64,000 nt of DNA from RGIG529 sp050950425 (lineage in GTDB: Bacteria > Bacillota > Clostridia > Oscillospirales > Oscillospiraceae): the NCBI GenBank assembly GCA_050950425.1, contig JBMNHO010000002.1, positions 558,001 through 622,000 of the forward strand. The letters run 5' to 3'. The notes beneath the pieces were generated by a model. The model saw only the letters and a list, made by a program, of their open reading frames with translations. It did not search any database and had not been told where the DNA came from. The position numbers and the translations under genes were made by a program. Of the stretch, positions 46,865 through 55,317 are shown piece after piece; positions within the stretch are counted from its first letter, which is position 1; each line of letters starts with the position of its first letter.

Positions 46865-48031
46865 ATGAAACGAGGATCTACCCCCCTCCTTCTGGGCCTT
46901 GCCCTGCTCTTTGCGTTCTCCTCTGCCGGGTGCGGCCAGACGTCCGCTTCGGAGTCCTCGCAAAAAACCTTGGAGATCGCGGCAGACCACACGCCCTTGG
47001 CCCGCGCCCTTGGGCTTGCAGCGTCTCAGTCGTATCTCATCTGTGATGACCGGTTCAATCAACTTTTGATTGTAACATATGATACAGAAAAACAAAATCC
47101 GTCGGAGGGCGGCCGGGATCAGGCGAATTCCACCTATTATGATCGCTTTGTCCAGTACGACCTGAATACCCAATTGGTACTCAAAACATTCCCCATCGAG
47201 AAGTTTGGGTTTATCGCGTCGGCTGCGTTTGCCTTTGACGGATTTGTATACAGCTACATGGCGGAAACAGAGCCGGAAACCTGGGATGTCGCCCTGTTTT
47301 ACCAGCCCATCGAAGGGGAGCAGGCTCCCCGGCGCGTTGCCGACATCCCCACTGGGACCCCCTTTGCCAGCGGGCCAACCCTGTCCCGCTGCGGCGAGAA
47401 CGTGGTTTTCGGCTATGGAGATTACGGCGATTCCTTCGCCCTGAACGTCTTAACGCCGGACTTCACCGTTTCCCCCCTTCTGTCCTTCCCGTGGAGAACG
47501 CTGGAAGGCACCGAGTGGATCACAGACGATTTCCGCACCTCCGACGCCCACTTTGCATACCCCGTAGGGCGAGACGGCCAAGTGGTGTTTTATGTCGGTC
47601 AAATGGGGCAGGAGCCGGTTCAAATTGCGCTCCCCAAAGGCGAGAAGCTGTATGCCTTTGACATCGCGGACGACCAGCTTCTCGTTTCCCGGACGAATCA
47701 GACGGCGGGCGGCACCTTCTGCATAGAGCGGCTGGACTTGACGGGGGCCTCTCTGGAAGTCTATGAAACCGACATGCAATACCAAGGCATTTGCCTGAAC
47801 GACTTATCCCAGTTCTGCGTGTTCGGGGCGAACCTGCCCCTTGGCGTTTTTGCCATCGTCCAAAACGCCATCCAGCCTGTGGATGTGGACACCACTTTCC
47901 TTGCCAGTACCTGGAATCTCGTCTTGTCCAATGGGGCTGATTTCATTCTGGCCAGCCAATCCCCCAATGAATATCCCGACATCTGGCGCATTTCCCTCAA
48001 AAGCAGCCCGGCAGCGCCTTCGCCATCATAA
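46865..48031 (+). CDS. Lipoprotein of unknown function, probable beta-propeller
   Basis: 388 residues. The signal peptide MKRGSTPLLLGLALLFAFSSAGC has lipobox SAGC. The mature part is beta-rich with spaced repeats of the kind FVQYDLNTQLVLKTFPI, GFIASAAFAFDGFVYSY, RCGENVVFGYGDYGDSFALNVL and LYAFDIADDQLLVS, which suggests a WD- or Kelch-like propeller. No catalytic motif was recognised. AAAGGAG precedes ATG 46865. It stands alone between lipoprotein and glycosyltransferase genes. Confidence 0.78.
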   Translation: MKRGSTPLLLGLALLFAFSSAGCGQTSASESSQKTLEIAADHTPLARALGLAASQSYLICDDRFNQLLIVTYDTEKQNPSEGGRDQANSTYYDRFVQYDLNTQLVLKTFPIEKFGFIASAAFAFDGFVYSYMAETEPETWDVALFYQPIEGEQAPRRVADIPTGTPFASGPTLSRCGENVVFGYGDYGDSFALNVLTPDFTVSPLLSFPWRTLEGTEWITDDFRTSDAHFAYPVGRDGQVVFYVGQMGQEPVQIALPKGEKLYAFDIADDQLLVSRTNQTAGGTFCIERLDLTGASLEVYETDMQYQGICLNDLSQFCVFGANLPLGVFAIVQNAIQPVDVDTTFLASTWNLVLSNGADFILASQSPNEYPDIWRISLKSSPAAPSPS

Positions 48032-48099
48032 AGACAAAATAACCCATAACGATCAAATCGGCAAGCACCCTTTACATGGTGCTTGCCGGTTTTGTGTTT

Positions 48100-49053
48100 T
48101 CACTGCATGGTTTCTGTTTCAATATGAAACCTCGGGCGGTGCTTCACTTCGGAATAAATCTTTCCCACATAAGTGCCTACCACACCAATGCAAAACAGCT
48201 GGATGCCGCCCAACAGGAACACAGAGCTGACAATCGCCGTCCATCCGGGCACGGCCACGCCGGCCAAAAAAGAAATCAAAGCATACAGCAAACCCAAAAG
48301 GCTGAGAATCGAAATGAAAATGCCAAAATTGGAAATCAGCTTTAGCGGCTTCACGCTGAAAGATGTGATCCCCTCCATGGCGAAGCGGATCATCTTTTTC
48401 AGGGGATACTTGGACTCTCCCGCCATCCGCTCCTTTCGCTCGTAATACACGATGTCGTGGGGATATCCGATCTGGGGCACGATGCCCCGCAAAAACAAAT
48501 TCACTTCCTCATACTCTGAAAGGGCCACCAGCGCCCGTCGGCTCATCAGCCGGTAATCGGCATGGTTGCTTACCGTCTCCACGCCCAGGCGTTTCATCAG
48601 GCCGTAAAACGCACCGGCGGTGTTCCGCTTAAAGGCCGTATCCGTCTTTCGGCTGCTGCGCACTCCATAAACGATATCGCAGCCGCCGTGGAACTTGTCC
48701 ATAAATTCCCCCAGAACGCCGATGTCGTCCTGCAAATCGGCATCCAGAGAAATGGCGCAGTCCGCTTTTTCCCCGGCTGTCATCAGCCCCGCCAGCAGGG
48801 CATTTTGATGCCCCCTGTTGTGGGCCAGCTTCACGCCGCAAACCCGCTCGTTTTCCAAAGCGGCCTGCCGGATGATGTCCCAAGTTTTGTCCCCGCTGCC
48901 GTCGTCTACAAAGAGCATGCGGCTTTTTTCCCCCGCCTTGTCTTGATCGATCAGCTCCCGCAGCTTCAAAGAAAGCTGCCGAATGGTCTCCGGCAGGGCC
49001 TCTTCCTCGTTATAGCACGGCACGACCAAATACAATGTGGTGTCACACGCCAT
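48100..49053 (-). CDS. Glycosyltransferase family 2, DPM1/GtrB-type
   Basis: 317 residues. The GT-A domain has LVVPCYNEEEALPETI, VDDGSGDKTWDII, NRGHQNALLAG, the metal-binding DADLQDD (~103) and GVRSSRKTDTAFKR. Two C-terminal helices (LISNFGIFISILSLLGLLYALI and IVSSVFLLGGIQLFCIGVVGTY) place it with polyprenyl-phosphate glycosyltransferases. It is last in a five-gene minus-strand run. The sugar is unknown. Confidence 0.94.
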   Translation of the reverse strand: MACDTTLYLVVPCYNEEEALPETIRQLSLKLRELIDQDKAGEKSRMLFVDDGSGDKTWDIIRQAALENERVCGVKLAHNRGHQNALLAGLMTAGEKADCAISLDADLQDDIGVLGEFMDKFHGGCDIVYGVRSSRKTDTAFKRNTAGAFYGLMKRLGVETVSNHADYRLMSRRALVALSEYEEVNLFLRGIVPQIGYPHDIVYYERKERMAGESKYPLKKMIRFAMEGITSFSVKPLKLISNFGIFISILSLLGLLYALISFLAGVAVPGWTAIVSSVFLLGGIQLFCIGVVGTYVGKIYSEVKHRPRFHIETETMQ

Positions 49054-49066
49054 GAAAAACCATCTC

Positions 49067-49819
49067 CTATTCCAACTCCAAGGCCACCGGGCAGTGGTCG
49101 CTCCCCGGGATCTCCATGTAAATTTCGCTGCTGCGCAGGCGCCGTTTTAGCTGATCTGACACGATGAAGTAATCGATGCGCCAGCCGGCGTTGCGTGCCC
49201 TCGCCTGCCGCATATAGCTCCACCAGGAATATGCCTCCGTCCGGTCGGGATAAAAATGCCGGAAGGTATCTACAAACCCGGCGGAGAGCAACTGTGTCAT
49301 CTTCTCCCGCTCTTCATCGGTAAACCCGGCGTTCATCCGATTGGTTTTTGGATTTTTCAAGTCAATCTCCTGATGGGCCACGTTCAGGTCGCCGCATAAG
49401 ATCACCGGTTTGCTCCGGTCCAGCTCCTGCAAATAAGCACGAAACGCGTCCTCCCATTCCATCCGATAAGAAAGCCTTGCAAGCTCCCGCTGGGCGTTGG
49501 GCGTGTAGCAGTTGACCAAATAAAAATCCGCCGTTTCCAGCGTAATCACCCGCCCCTCCTTGTCGTGGGCCGAGTGGCCGATGCCATAGGACACGGACAG
49601 GGGCGCTTCTTTGCAGAAAATGGCGGTGCCGGAGTACCCCTTTTTTTCTGCGCTGTTCCAATATTCGGTGTAATCCGGCAGGTCAATCTCCGCTTGCCCC
49701 TGCTCCATTTTTGTCTCCTGCAGGCAGAAATAGTCCGCGTCCAGTTCATAAAACACATCCAAAAACCCTTTTTTCAGGCAGGCCCGCAGGCCGTTGACGT
49801 TCCAGGAAATCAGTTTCAT
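49067..49819 (-). CDS. xth: Exodeoxyribonuclease III
   Basis: 250 residues, AP endonuclease/3'-5' exonuclease of base excision repair. Motifs: ISWNVNGLRACL, YFCLQETKMEQGQ (metal Glu), NCYTPNAQRELARL, GDLNVAHQEIDLKNPK (~150) and SDHCPVALELE at the C-terminus (catalytic Asp-His). The ATG overlaps the stop codon of the upstream acyltransferase gene. Confidence 0.96.
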   Translation of the reverse strand: MKLISWNVNGLRACLKKGFLDVFYELDADYFCLQETKMEQGQAEIDLPDYTEYWNSAEKKGYSGTAIFCKEAPLSVSYGIGHSAHDKEGRVITLETADFYLVNCYTPNAQRELARLSYRMEWEDAFRAYLQELDRSKPVILCGDLNVAHQEIDLKNPKTNRMNAGFTDEEREKMTQLLSAGFVDTFRHFYPDRTEAYSWWSYMRQARARNAGWRIDYFIVSDQLKRRLRSSEIYMEIPGSDHCPVALELE

Positions 49820-50361
49820 CGGGCGCCTCCCGTTCCGCTGTGTACGGCATAAAACGCGTTGTCTCTCACGCCCCGGCCTTCCAAAATCACGGGACGGGCT
49901 GCCACCACGGTGGCATTGTCCGGCACGTCCTCAAACACGGTGCAGCCGGCGCCGATGCGGACATTGTCGCCGATTCGGATTCCCCCGATGATCTTTGCCC
50001 CGGCGCCGATATATACGTTTTTGCCGATCACCGGCGCGCCGGGCCGCTTGGTACCCGGCAGCGAGTTGGAGCCAATGGTCACCTGCTGAAAAATCGTCGT
50101 CCCGCCGCCGATCTCCGCTTCCACGGAGATATAAATACCGCTGATCCCATGGGGGAACACTACGGTCCGGTCAAACCGGGCGGTCATGGGAATGCCGGCG
50201 CAAAATCGGTTTTGCACCCGGGTGCAGTAGCTGCCGTAAAAGGCTCGTAAAACAGGACTACGGCTGTTTTGATACTTCTCCCGGCGGGCGAAGAATTTAT
50301 CGCTGTTGAATTCACGTCCCCAAGCGGCCAAGCACCGCCGGGGAAAGCTCTTTTTTGCCAT
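49816..50361 (-). CDS. Left-handed beta-helix acyltransferase (serine acetyltransferase-like)
   Basis: 181 residues. After a short helical N-terminus come hexapeptide repeats: GIYISVEAEIGGGTTIFQQVTIG, GAPVIGKNVYIGAGAKIIGGIRIGDNVRIGAGCTVFEDVPDNATVVAARPVIL (in pieces). The order and ending are those of the serine acetyltransferase catalytic half, but the large helical N-domain of CysE is absent, and it is next to xth and a glycosyltransferase. The acceptor may be a sugar rather than serine. Confidence 0.85.
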   Translation of the reverse strand: MAKKSFPRRCLAAWGREFNSDKFFARREKYQNSRSPVLRAFYGSYCTRVQNRFCAGIPMTARFDRTVVFPHGISGIYISVEAEIGGGTTIFQQVTIGSNSLPGTKRPGAPVIGKNVYIGAGAKIIGGIRIGDNVRIGAGCTVFEDVPDNATVVAARPVILEGRGVRDNAFYAVHSGTGGAR

Positions 50362-50397
50362 GGGCTTCGTTCTCCTTCTCCTGTTTGGTTCAGTATA

Positions 50398-51168
50398 TCA
50401 GCTTTGGCAGACGTCTGCAAGGGAATTCCCCTGCGCTGCTTCTTCCGCTTTCCCTTCTTCCGTGTCCCGTCTCTTCTGCTGCCTGTTTTGCGCGATTCCC
50501 CCTATGATGCAGGTAACCAGCGCGCCCAGCACATCCACAACCAAATCCTTCATGGTATCGAGCAGGGCCGCCTGCCCTACAAGAGGGGTGCGGTCCTGCA
50601 GCATGTATTTCTGCATGTTTCCGTCAAAAAGACTGTCAAAGGTAAACTCGCAAATCTCCCACATGGTGCCGAGGGTGACCGCAAAACCGAACGCAAAAAT
50701 GGCGACAAATAGGGGAGAAAGCTGCATCCGCACCTTTCCGTCCCGGTTCAACAGATCCACCACAAAAAAGCCAAGGGCCCCCAGCATCACGCCGCTGCTG
50801 ATGTGCAGCATCGTATCCCATTGGGGTACGTCATAGTAAAAATTGCGCACCTCACCCAGGTAAATGGCGGCATAGAGAAACATGACATAGGCAATGTGCA
50901 TATAGTTTGGCAGTTCCAATTTCAGCTTTCGTTCCAGCATAGAGGGCAGAAAGGTACACAGCACCCCCACCCCGCACAAAAGGAGCAGCACCACATAGTC
51001 CCACTTCACTTTTTGAAAGGGCGCCCCCGGCGGCAGGCTTTCCGGCGCTCTGACAATGGCCACAACGGCATATGCCGTGGAGGCGATCAACGTCACCAGC
51101 ACAAACCAAAACAGAATTTTTCGCCAGTTCCATTTCCTTTTCTTTTGTTCCATCCAAATGTTCTCCAT
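50398..51168 (-). CDS. DUF2238 (YjdF-like) membrane protein
   Basis: 256 residues with about six helices: KILFWFVLVTLIASTAYAVVAIV, YVVLLLLCGVGVLCTFLPSML, YMHIAYVMFLYAAIYLGEV, WDTMLHISSGVMLGALGFFVVDLL, LFVAIFAFGFAVTLGTMWEICEF and DTMKDLVVDVLGALVTCIIGG. The WDTMLH and WEICEFxxD pieces are the family markers of DUF2238/YjdF. The function is unknown. It starts 3 bp after the hydrolase stop codon. Confidence 0.86.
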   Translation of the reverse strand: MENIWMEQKKRKWNWRKILFWFVLVTLIASTAYAVVAIVRAPESLPPGAPFQKVKWDYVVLLLLCGVGVLCTFLPSMLERKLKLELPNYMHIAYVMFLYAAIYLGEVRNFYYDVPQWDTMLHISSGVMLGALGFFVVDLLNRDGKVRMQLSPLFVAIFAFGFAVTLGTMWEICEFTFDSLFDGNMQKYMLQDRTPLVGQAALLDTMKDLVVDVLGALVTCIIGGIAQNRQQKRRDTEEGKAEEAAQGNSLADVCQS

Positions 51169-51171
51169 GCG

Positions 51172-52548
51172 CTACGCTTGGGTTTGAATCCAGACCGCAA
51201 TGTCGTCCAGCACCATTTTGGAAACGTGCCCCGGCGTGTCATATTCCGCAACCGTCCCCTTTTTCTCTCCCTTTGACTCCATAAACAAATGGTTCAGTCC
51301 TTCATACAAACGATAGGAAACGTCGGGGTTTTCCGCCCCCAGCCCCGTTTGCCAGGCCTCGAAATCCACGGTAGCATCCACCTGAAAGTCCTGATCCCCC
51401 TGCAAAATCATAAAGGGGAGCCGGCTCTCTTTCACCAGGGCAATGGCGTCAATCTGATCCATGTGATATAAATACCCGGCGGGAATGCCAAAGATGGTTT
51501 CGGTTTTCCGCTCTGCCTCTGTCATCTCGCCCATGTCCAGAGCCTGCGCCCGCTCTTTCTCCCCTTCGACCTGGGCAAGATATGTTTTTTGCTGGCTCTC
51601 CGGCAGGGTGCCGATGGCTTCTATATTTTGTCGGTAAATCAAATCCCAAAGGGTTCTAGGCGTGCCGGCCAGGATGATCCCCCCGGAAAAGCCACCGCAT
51701 TTCTGCATTAAATAGGGCGCCAGCATGCCTCCCTGGCTATGTCCCAAGAGATAGACAGCTCCAATCTGGCCGTTTCCTTTCAGACAGGCCATGGCGTCTT
51801 TCACTGTTTGGGTATACTCGTCATCCACGGTAAACTCCGTCCCTGTAAAGGCCTCTGGATGGGCATAGGCAGATTTATCGTACCGCAGCACGGCAACCCC
51901 CCGCTCGGCAAGTCCATAGGCCAAGTCCCGGAAGGGCTTGTTGCTGCCGATGGTCTCGTCCATGTCGGTGCTGCCCGATCCATGCACCAAAATAACCGCC
52001 GGAAAGGGGCCGTCGCCCATGGGCAAAGTCAGCTTGCCCGAAAGCTCCAATGCCGTAGCCTCTCCCAAAACCACATCTGTCTCCGTCACGCCATCGGGAA
52101 TGTCCCAGCTGTTGTTTGCAATGGGCGCATCCACATTCCGCAGCCAGATGCCAACGAGCTTCCCCTTTTCATTAAAAGTACAAACAAAATTCTGGCTTCC
52201 CTTTTCGTGCTGACACGGGATGGAAACGGTCACCTGCCCGCCTGTTTTGCTGACGGTCTCCTCCCCTGTCTGCTGAAACGCTCCCAGCGCTTCTGTCTGG
52301 GCGTTCCACGCCTGCAAAAGCTGCTCTTCGGAAATTTGTCCCGTCAGCGTTTCATCCAGACTCTGCACAATCAGGGCGGCGCTGCCCTGCCGCAGCCCGT
52401 CCAGCATCTTTCCCGCCGCCTGCACGTCCGCCTGTTCCCGTTCTTCCGCTGTGCCCGCGCTCTCGCCGGGAACCGCCGTCTGGCAGCCCATTAAGCACAG
52501 CACACAAACAACCGCGCCGGCCCATTTCATCCATTTTGTCCACCTCAT
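51172..52548 (-). CDS. Lipoprotein alpha/beta hydrolase with DUF3887 domain
   Basis: 458 residues. The signal peptide MRWTKWMKWAGAVVCVLCLMGC has lipobox LMGC. Residues ~35-130 match the DUF3887 pattern (QAAGKMLDGLRQG, VSIPCQHEKGSQNFVCTFNEKGKLVGIWL in pieces). The hydrolase has FPAVILVHGSGSTDMDETIG, RGVAVLRYDKSAYAHP, the nucleophile in LLGHSQGGMLAPYL (Ser ~265), late Asp in ILQGDQDFQVD and His in YEGLNHLFME. It is a secreted esterase- or peptidase-like enzyme on the membrane surface. GGAGAG precedes ATG 52548. It is first in the minus-strand run to the glycosyltransferase. Confidence 0.92.
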   Translation of the reverse strand: MRWTKWMKWAGAVVCVLCLMGCQTAVPGESAGTAEEREQADVQAAGKMLDGLRQGSAALIVQSLDETLTGQISEEQLLQAWNAQTEALGAFQQTGEETVSKTGGQVTVSIPCQHEKGSQNFVCTFNEKGKLVGIWLRNVDAPIANNSWDIPDGVTETDVVLGEATALELSGKLTLPMGDGPFPAVILVHGSGSTDMDETIGSNKPFRDLAYGLAERGVAVLRYDKSAYAHPEAFTGTEFTVDDEYTQTVKDAMACLKGNGQIGAVYLLGHSQGGMLAPYLMQKCGGFSGGIILAGTPRTLWDLIYRQNIEAIGTLPESQQKTYLAQVEGEKERAQALDMGEMTEAERKTETIFGIPAGYLYHMDQIDAIALVKESRLPFMILQGDQDFQVDATVDFEAWQTGLGAENPDVSYRLYEGLNHLFMESKGEKKGTVAEYDTPGHVSKMVLDDIAVWIQTQA

Positions 52549-52802
52549 CTGCTGCTCTCCTTTGCTTTTTCTTATTTTGGTCTGCGTTCTTTCCGCTTGG
52601 CCGCCATGCTTCCAAGCTGTCACCGTCTGATTTCTGGTTTTCTGTTTCCTGATAGTATATCACACTTCCGCTTCAATATCACCTTTCCATTTCACTCACC
52701 CCCTCCCAACCCCTCCAGGGATTACCATTGCAATCTGTTAACAATCTGATTACAATAAGTAACAGATTTCAGCGAACTTTTCCAATATTGAAAGGAGTTT
52801 TT

Positions 52803-53816
52803 ATGAAACCTCATCGTTTGAAAAAACATTTGGCGGCGCTTTTTCTCTCCGCCCTTTGCCTGGCCTTTGCGCTTCCCGCCTTTGCCGCCGGAAGCAGCTG
52901 CCCTCCCTCCGGCCCTCCATCCGTTGAAACATCTTGCAAGCCCTGGGTTTGGCTTTCCGACTGGCTTTTCCAAGCCGGGTCTTACGCACCAACCCAAGCA
53001 AAGTGTGCGGACACCTCCCGTGTGCCGTCTTGCCTGAAATTCGGTGACTTGGCGTCTTGCCTGAAATCCGGCGGTCTGACGTCCTGTTTAAATTCCGATG
53101 ATCTGATGTCCTGTGTAACATCTTGTTCGACATCAGGCACAAACGCATCCTGTACAGCGCCGATGCCTTCCGAAGCGCCGGCACCTTCTGAAGCACCGGC
53201 GCCTTCCGAAACACCGACGCCTTCTGAAGCACCAACGCCTTCTGAAACACCAACGCCTTCTGAAACACCAACGCCTTCTGAAACACCGGCGCCTTCTGAA
53301 ACACCGGCGCCTTCTGAAACACCGGCGCCTTCTGAAACACCGGCGCCTTCTGAAACACCGGCGCCTTCTGAAACACCGGTGCCTTCTGAAATACCGGCGC
53401 CTTCTGAAATACCGGCGCCCTCCGAAGCACCGGCACCCAACGCAGCTGATTACGCGACCGCCATTTTAAATCTGGTGAACCAAGCCCGGGCGGAAAACGG
53501 CCTGTCCCCCCTTACGCTGGACGCAGACCTTTCCCGGGTGGCCCAGGCAAAAGCGCGGGACATGCATGACAACGGCTATTTTGCCCACGAAAGTCCCGTT
53601 TACGGCACGCCCTTTGAGATGATGCGCTCTTTCGGCATTACATACAACTCCGCTGGGGAAAACATTGCCATGGGATATCAAACGGCGGCATCCGTCATGA
53701 ACGGCTGGATGAACTCCGAAGGCCATCGAGCCAACATTCTCAAGCCCTCTTTCACCACCTTGGGCGTAGGCTATGTGGCAGACGGCAACTATTGGGTGCA
53801 GATGTTCCTCTCTTAG
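52803..53816 (+). CDS. Secreted CAP/SCP domain protein with Pro-Ser-Glu repeats
   Basis: 337 residues. A signal peptide (LKKHLAALFLSALCLAFALPAFAA) is followed by a Cys-rich low-complexity region with SCLKF/SCLKS/SCLNS/SCVTS steps (~60-120), then 15 copies of PSExPx (residues ~122-211), then a CAP domain (~220-337): LVNQARAENGLSPLTLDADLSRVAQAKARDM, YFAHESPVYGTPFEMM, GENIAMGYQTAASVMNGWMNSEGHRANIL, YWVQMFLS. AAAGGAG precedes ATG 52803. It is a YkwD-type secreted protein, perhaps wall-associated. Confidence 0.93.
   Translation: MKPHRLKKHLAALFLSALCLAFALPAFAAGSSCPPSGPPSVETSCKPWVWLSDWLFQAGSYAPTQAKCADTSRVPSCLKFGDLASCLKSGGLTSCLNSDDLMSCVTSCSTSGTNASCTAPMPSEAPAPSEAPAPSETPTPSEAPTPSETPTPSETPTPSETPAPSETPAPSETPAPSETPAPSETPAPSETPVPSEIPAPSEIPAPSEAPAPNAADYATAILNLVNQARAENGLSPLTLDADLSRVAQAKARDMHDNGYFAHESPVYGTPFEMMRSFGITYNSAGENIAMGYQTAASVMNGWMNSEGHRANILKPSFTTLGVGYVADGNYWVQMFLS
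53166..53435 (+). repeat. 15 tandem 18-bp units coding for PSExPx
   Basis: Fifteen units of 18 bp (CCTTCTGAAACACCGGCG and variants). Several central copies are identical. All units are full length, so the reading frame is kept. The minus-strand frames are also open here, which gives false ORFs. Confidence 0.93.
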
Positions 53817-53856
53817 CGGAAAAAGAATAAAAACCCTGCTTTTCTGTATTCTATCA

Positions 53857-53885
53857 TTGCATCCTGATGCAACTCGTTGTAAAAT
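53857..53885 (+). promoter_or_regulatory. Sigma-A promoter of the DUF3592 gene
   Basis: TTGCAT (53857-53862), a 17-base spacer and TAAAAT (53880-53885). Confidence 0.7.
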
Positions 53886-53934
53886 AAGGAAAAAGAAACA
53901 ACGCTTGTAAAGATGACAATGAGGAGGATTTTTT

Positions 53935-54435
53935 GTGGGGAAGATTCCAAGCACGCGGTCCGGGTTCGGTACGCCGATCTGGCGGGTGGTTTTGACGGTT
54001 TTGGGTGCGCTGCTCATCGCATATGGGCTGTACAGTACTTTTTTAGGCATCATCGGCACAGAGGTGGCCGCTCAAGTGACGAACGTCCAACCCCAAGGCA
54101 AATTCAATGACAAATCTCTTACCGGCGGCCGGGGCACAGTGGAGGTTTCGTACACCTTTTCTCTGCCTGACGGACGCACCATCTCCGGCGCCAGCACGTA
54201 CGGCACCGACGTGGATTACAGCGACCCTTCCAAGGCCGCCGCGCTGGAGACCATCTCCGTACACTATCTCTCTTTTTTTCCCCAAATCAATAAAGCGTCC
54301 GTGCTCACCGGGTTTCAGGCCGACACCCTGGTCTTTCCCGCCATCGGCCTGCTGATAATCTTGATGATCAACTGGCGTGCCGCACGGCATAAAAACCTTT
54401 TGGCAGCCCAGGACTCCCGAACAACCGATGACTAG
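53935..54435 (+). CDS. DUF3592 membrane protein
   Basis: 166 residues. Helix 1 (VVLTVLGALLIAYGLYSTFLG), an extracytoplasmic beta-rich domain (AAQVTNVQPQG, VEVSYTFSLPDGRTISGAS, ISVHYLSFFPQINKAS) and helix 2 (LVFPAIGLLIILMINW). This is the DUF3592 layout. It starts with GTG 53935: GAGGAGG lies 7 bases upstream. Function unknown. Confidence 0.85.
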   Translation: MGKIPSTRSGFGTPIWRVVLTVLGALLIAYGLYSTFLGIIGTEVAAQVTNVQPQGKFNDKSLTGGRGTVEVSYTFSLPDGRTISGASTYGTDVDYSDPSKAAALETISVHYLSFFPQINKASVLTGFQADTLVFPAIGLLIILMINWRAARHKNLLAAQDSRTTDD

Positions 54436-54485
54436 CCTTCCGCAGATGCGGAAAATGCCACCCGCCATCACCCGTTTTCATTTCC

Positions 54486-54529
54486 AAAAACAGCCGAAGC
54501 GCAGCTTGCTGCGCTTCGGCTGTTTTTTT
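54486..54529. terminator. Bidirectional terminator after DUF3592 and DUF5714 genes
   Basis: The stem CAGCCGAAGCGCAGC/GCTGCGCTTCGGCTG with A-tract and T-tract flanks (AAAAA and TTTTTTT). Confidence 0.92.
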
Positions 54530-55313
54530 ATATTTTTTGTGGGAAAAAGGGGCACTTCTCCCGCAAACACTCCCGATTCCTTTTGAAATATTTGCATACA
54601 GGCGGCTTGGCTTCGATGGGAACACCCAAAAACTTCGAAAGCTTGGGCGCCGCCGTCAAAAGCGCCAAAAATGTGTTCCTTTTGCAGCAGCGTGGCCCGC
54701 CTTGTTCCGCAACAGCCCCCAAGCATTCGCTGACCACCTGATTGCAAAACCCGTACGTCTCGCTCGCTGTCACGGGGGTTGTGCCCGTTAAAATGCTGGT
54801 GGCAATTCCCACGCTCGCCGCCGCGCCGCAGGTGCCCCAAAAACCGCAGGTGCCGCCGGGCACCTGCGCCCCTCTTTTCTCCATCTCCTTCAGCGCCGCG
54901 GGCAGGTCCAAGTCCCCGCCCTGGGCCCGGTACGCCGCCAGCAGAGCCATGCCCGCCAACGTGTGATGCTCCGGGCCGTGCATATGCACAGCCGCCTGAT
55001 CCATCATCTCCATGGCGATGGCAATGGGATCCATTTCCGTTGTGCTGCCGGCCACGAAGCCGGCTGCCCGCGCCCCCGGCGCCCGGTGACAGGCGTCGCA
55101 GACAAAGTGGCCGTTGACACAGCGGGCGTTGCCCCGCTTCGTTTCATGGCACACGGCACATTCCATCTCCGCCTCTGTTTTTCGGTACAGCAGCGGCCCC
55201 CCGCAGAGAAGACAGGCCCCCTCCGGCCCGGGCAGGTTCCTTTTTCTGTTTGGCGCCCCGCCCTTTTTTCCTGTCGGCACAAGGCGAATCGATTTTCCCT
55301 TTTTTTGATTCAT
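54528..55313 (-). CDS. DUF5714 cysteine-rich protein
   Basis: 261 residues. The N-terminal zinc-finger-like part has CLLCGG, CAVC, CVNGHFVCDACH. The core has TEMDPIAIAMEMMDQAAVHMHGPEHHTLAGMALLAAY, GGTCGFWGTCGAAASVGIATSIL, and the end has CCKRN, CKYF, CLREKCPFF. This is the DUF5714 family, found in anaerobes next to methyltransferase-like genes. Metal or cluster binding is likely but no function is known. It sits 4 bp after the EamA transporter gene. Confidence 0.86.
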   Translation of the reverse strand: MNQKKGKSIRLVPTGKKGGAPNRKRNLPGPEGACLLCGGPLLYRKTEAEMECAVCHETKRGNARCVNGHFVCDACHRAPGARAAGFVAGSTTEMDPIAIAMEMMDQAAVHMHGPEHHTLAGMALLAAYRAQGGDLDLPAALKEMEKRGAQVPGGTCGFWGTCGAAASVGIATSILTGTTPVTASETYGFCNQVVSECLGAVAEQGGPRCCKRNTFLALLTAAPKLSKFLGVPIEAKPPVCKYFKRNRECLREKCPFFPQKI

Positions 55314-55317
55314 GACG

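Noticed and set aside
52801..53440. Two long minus-strand ORFs (PVFQKA and GVSEGA repeats)
   Set aside because: They are antisense readings of the 18-bp array in the CAP gene. Neither has a ribosome site.
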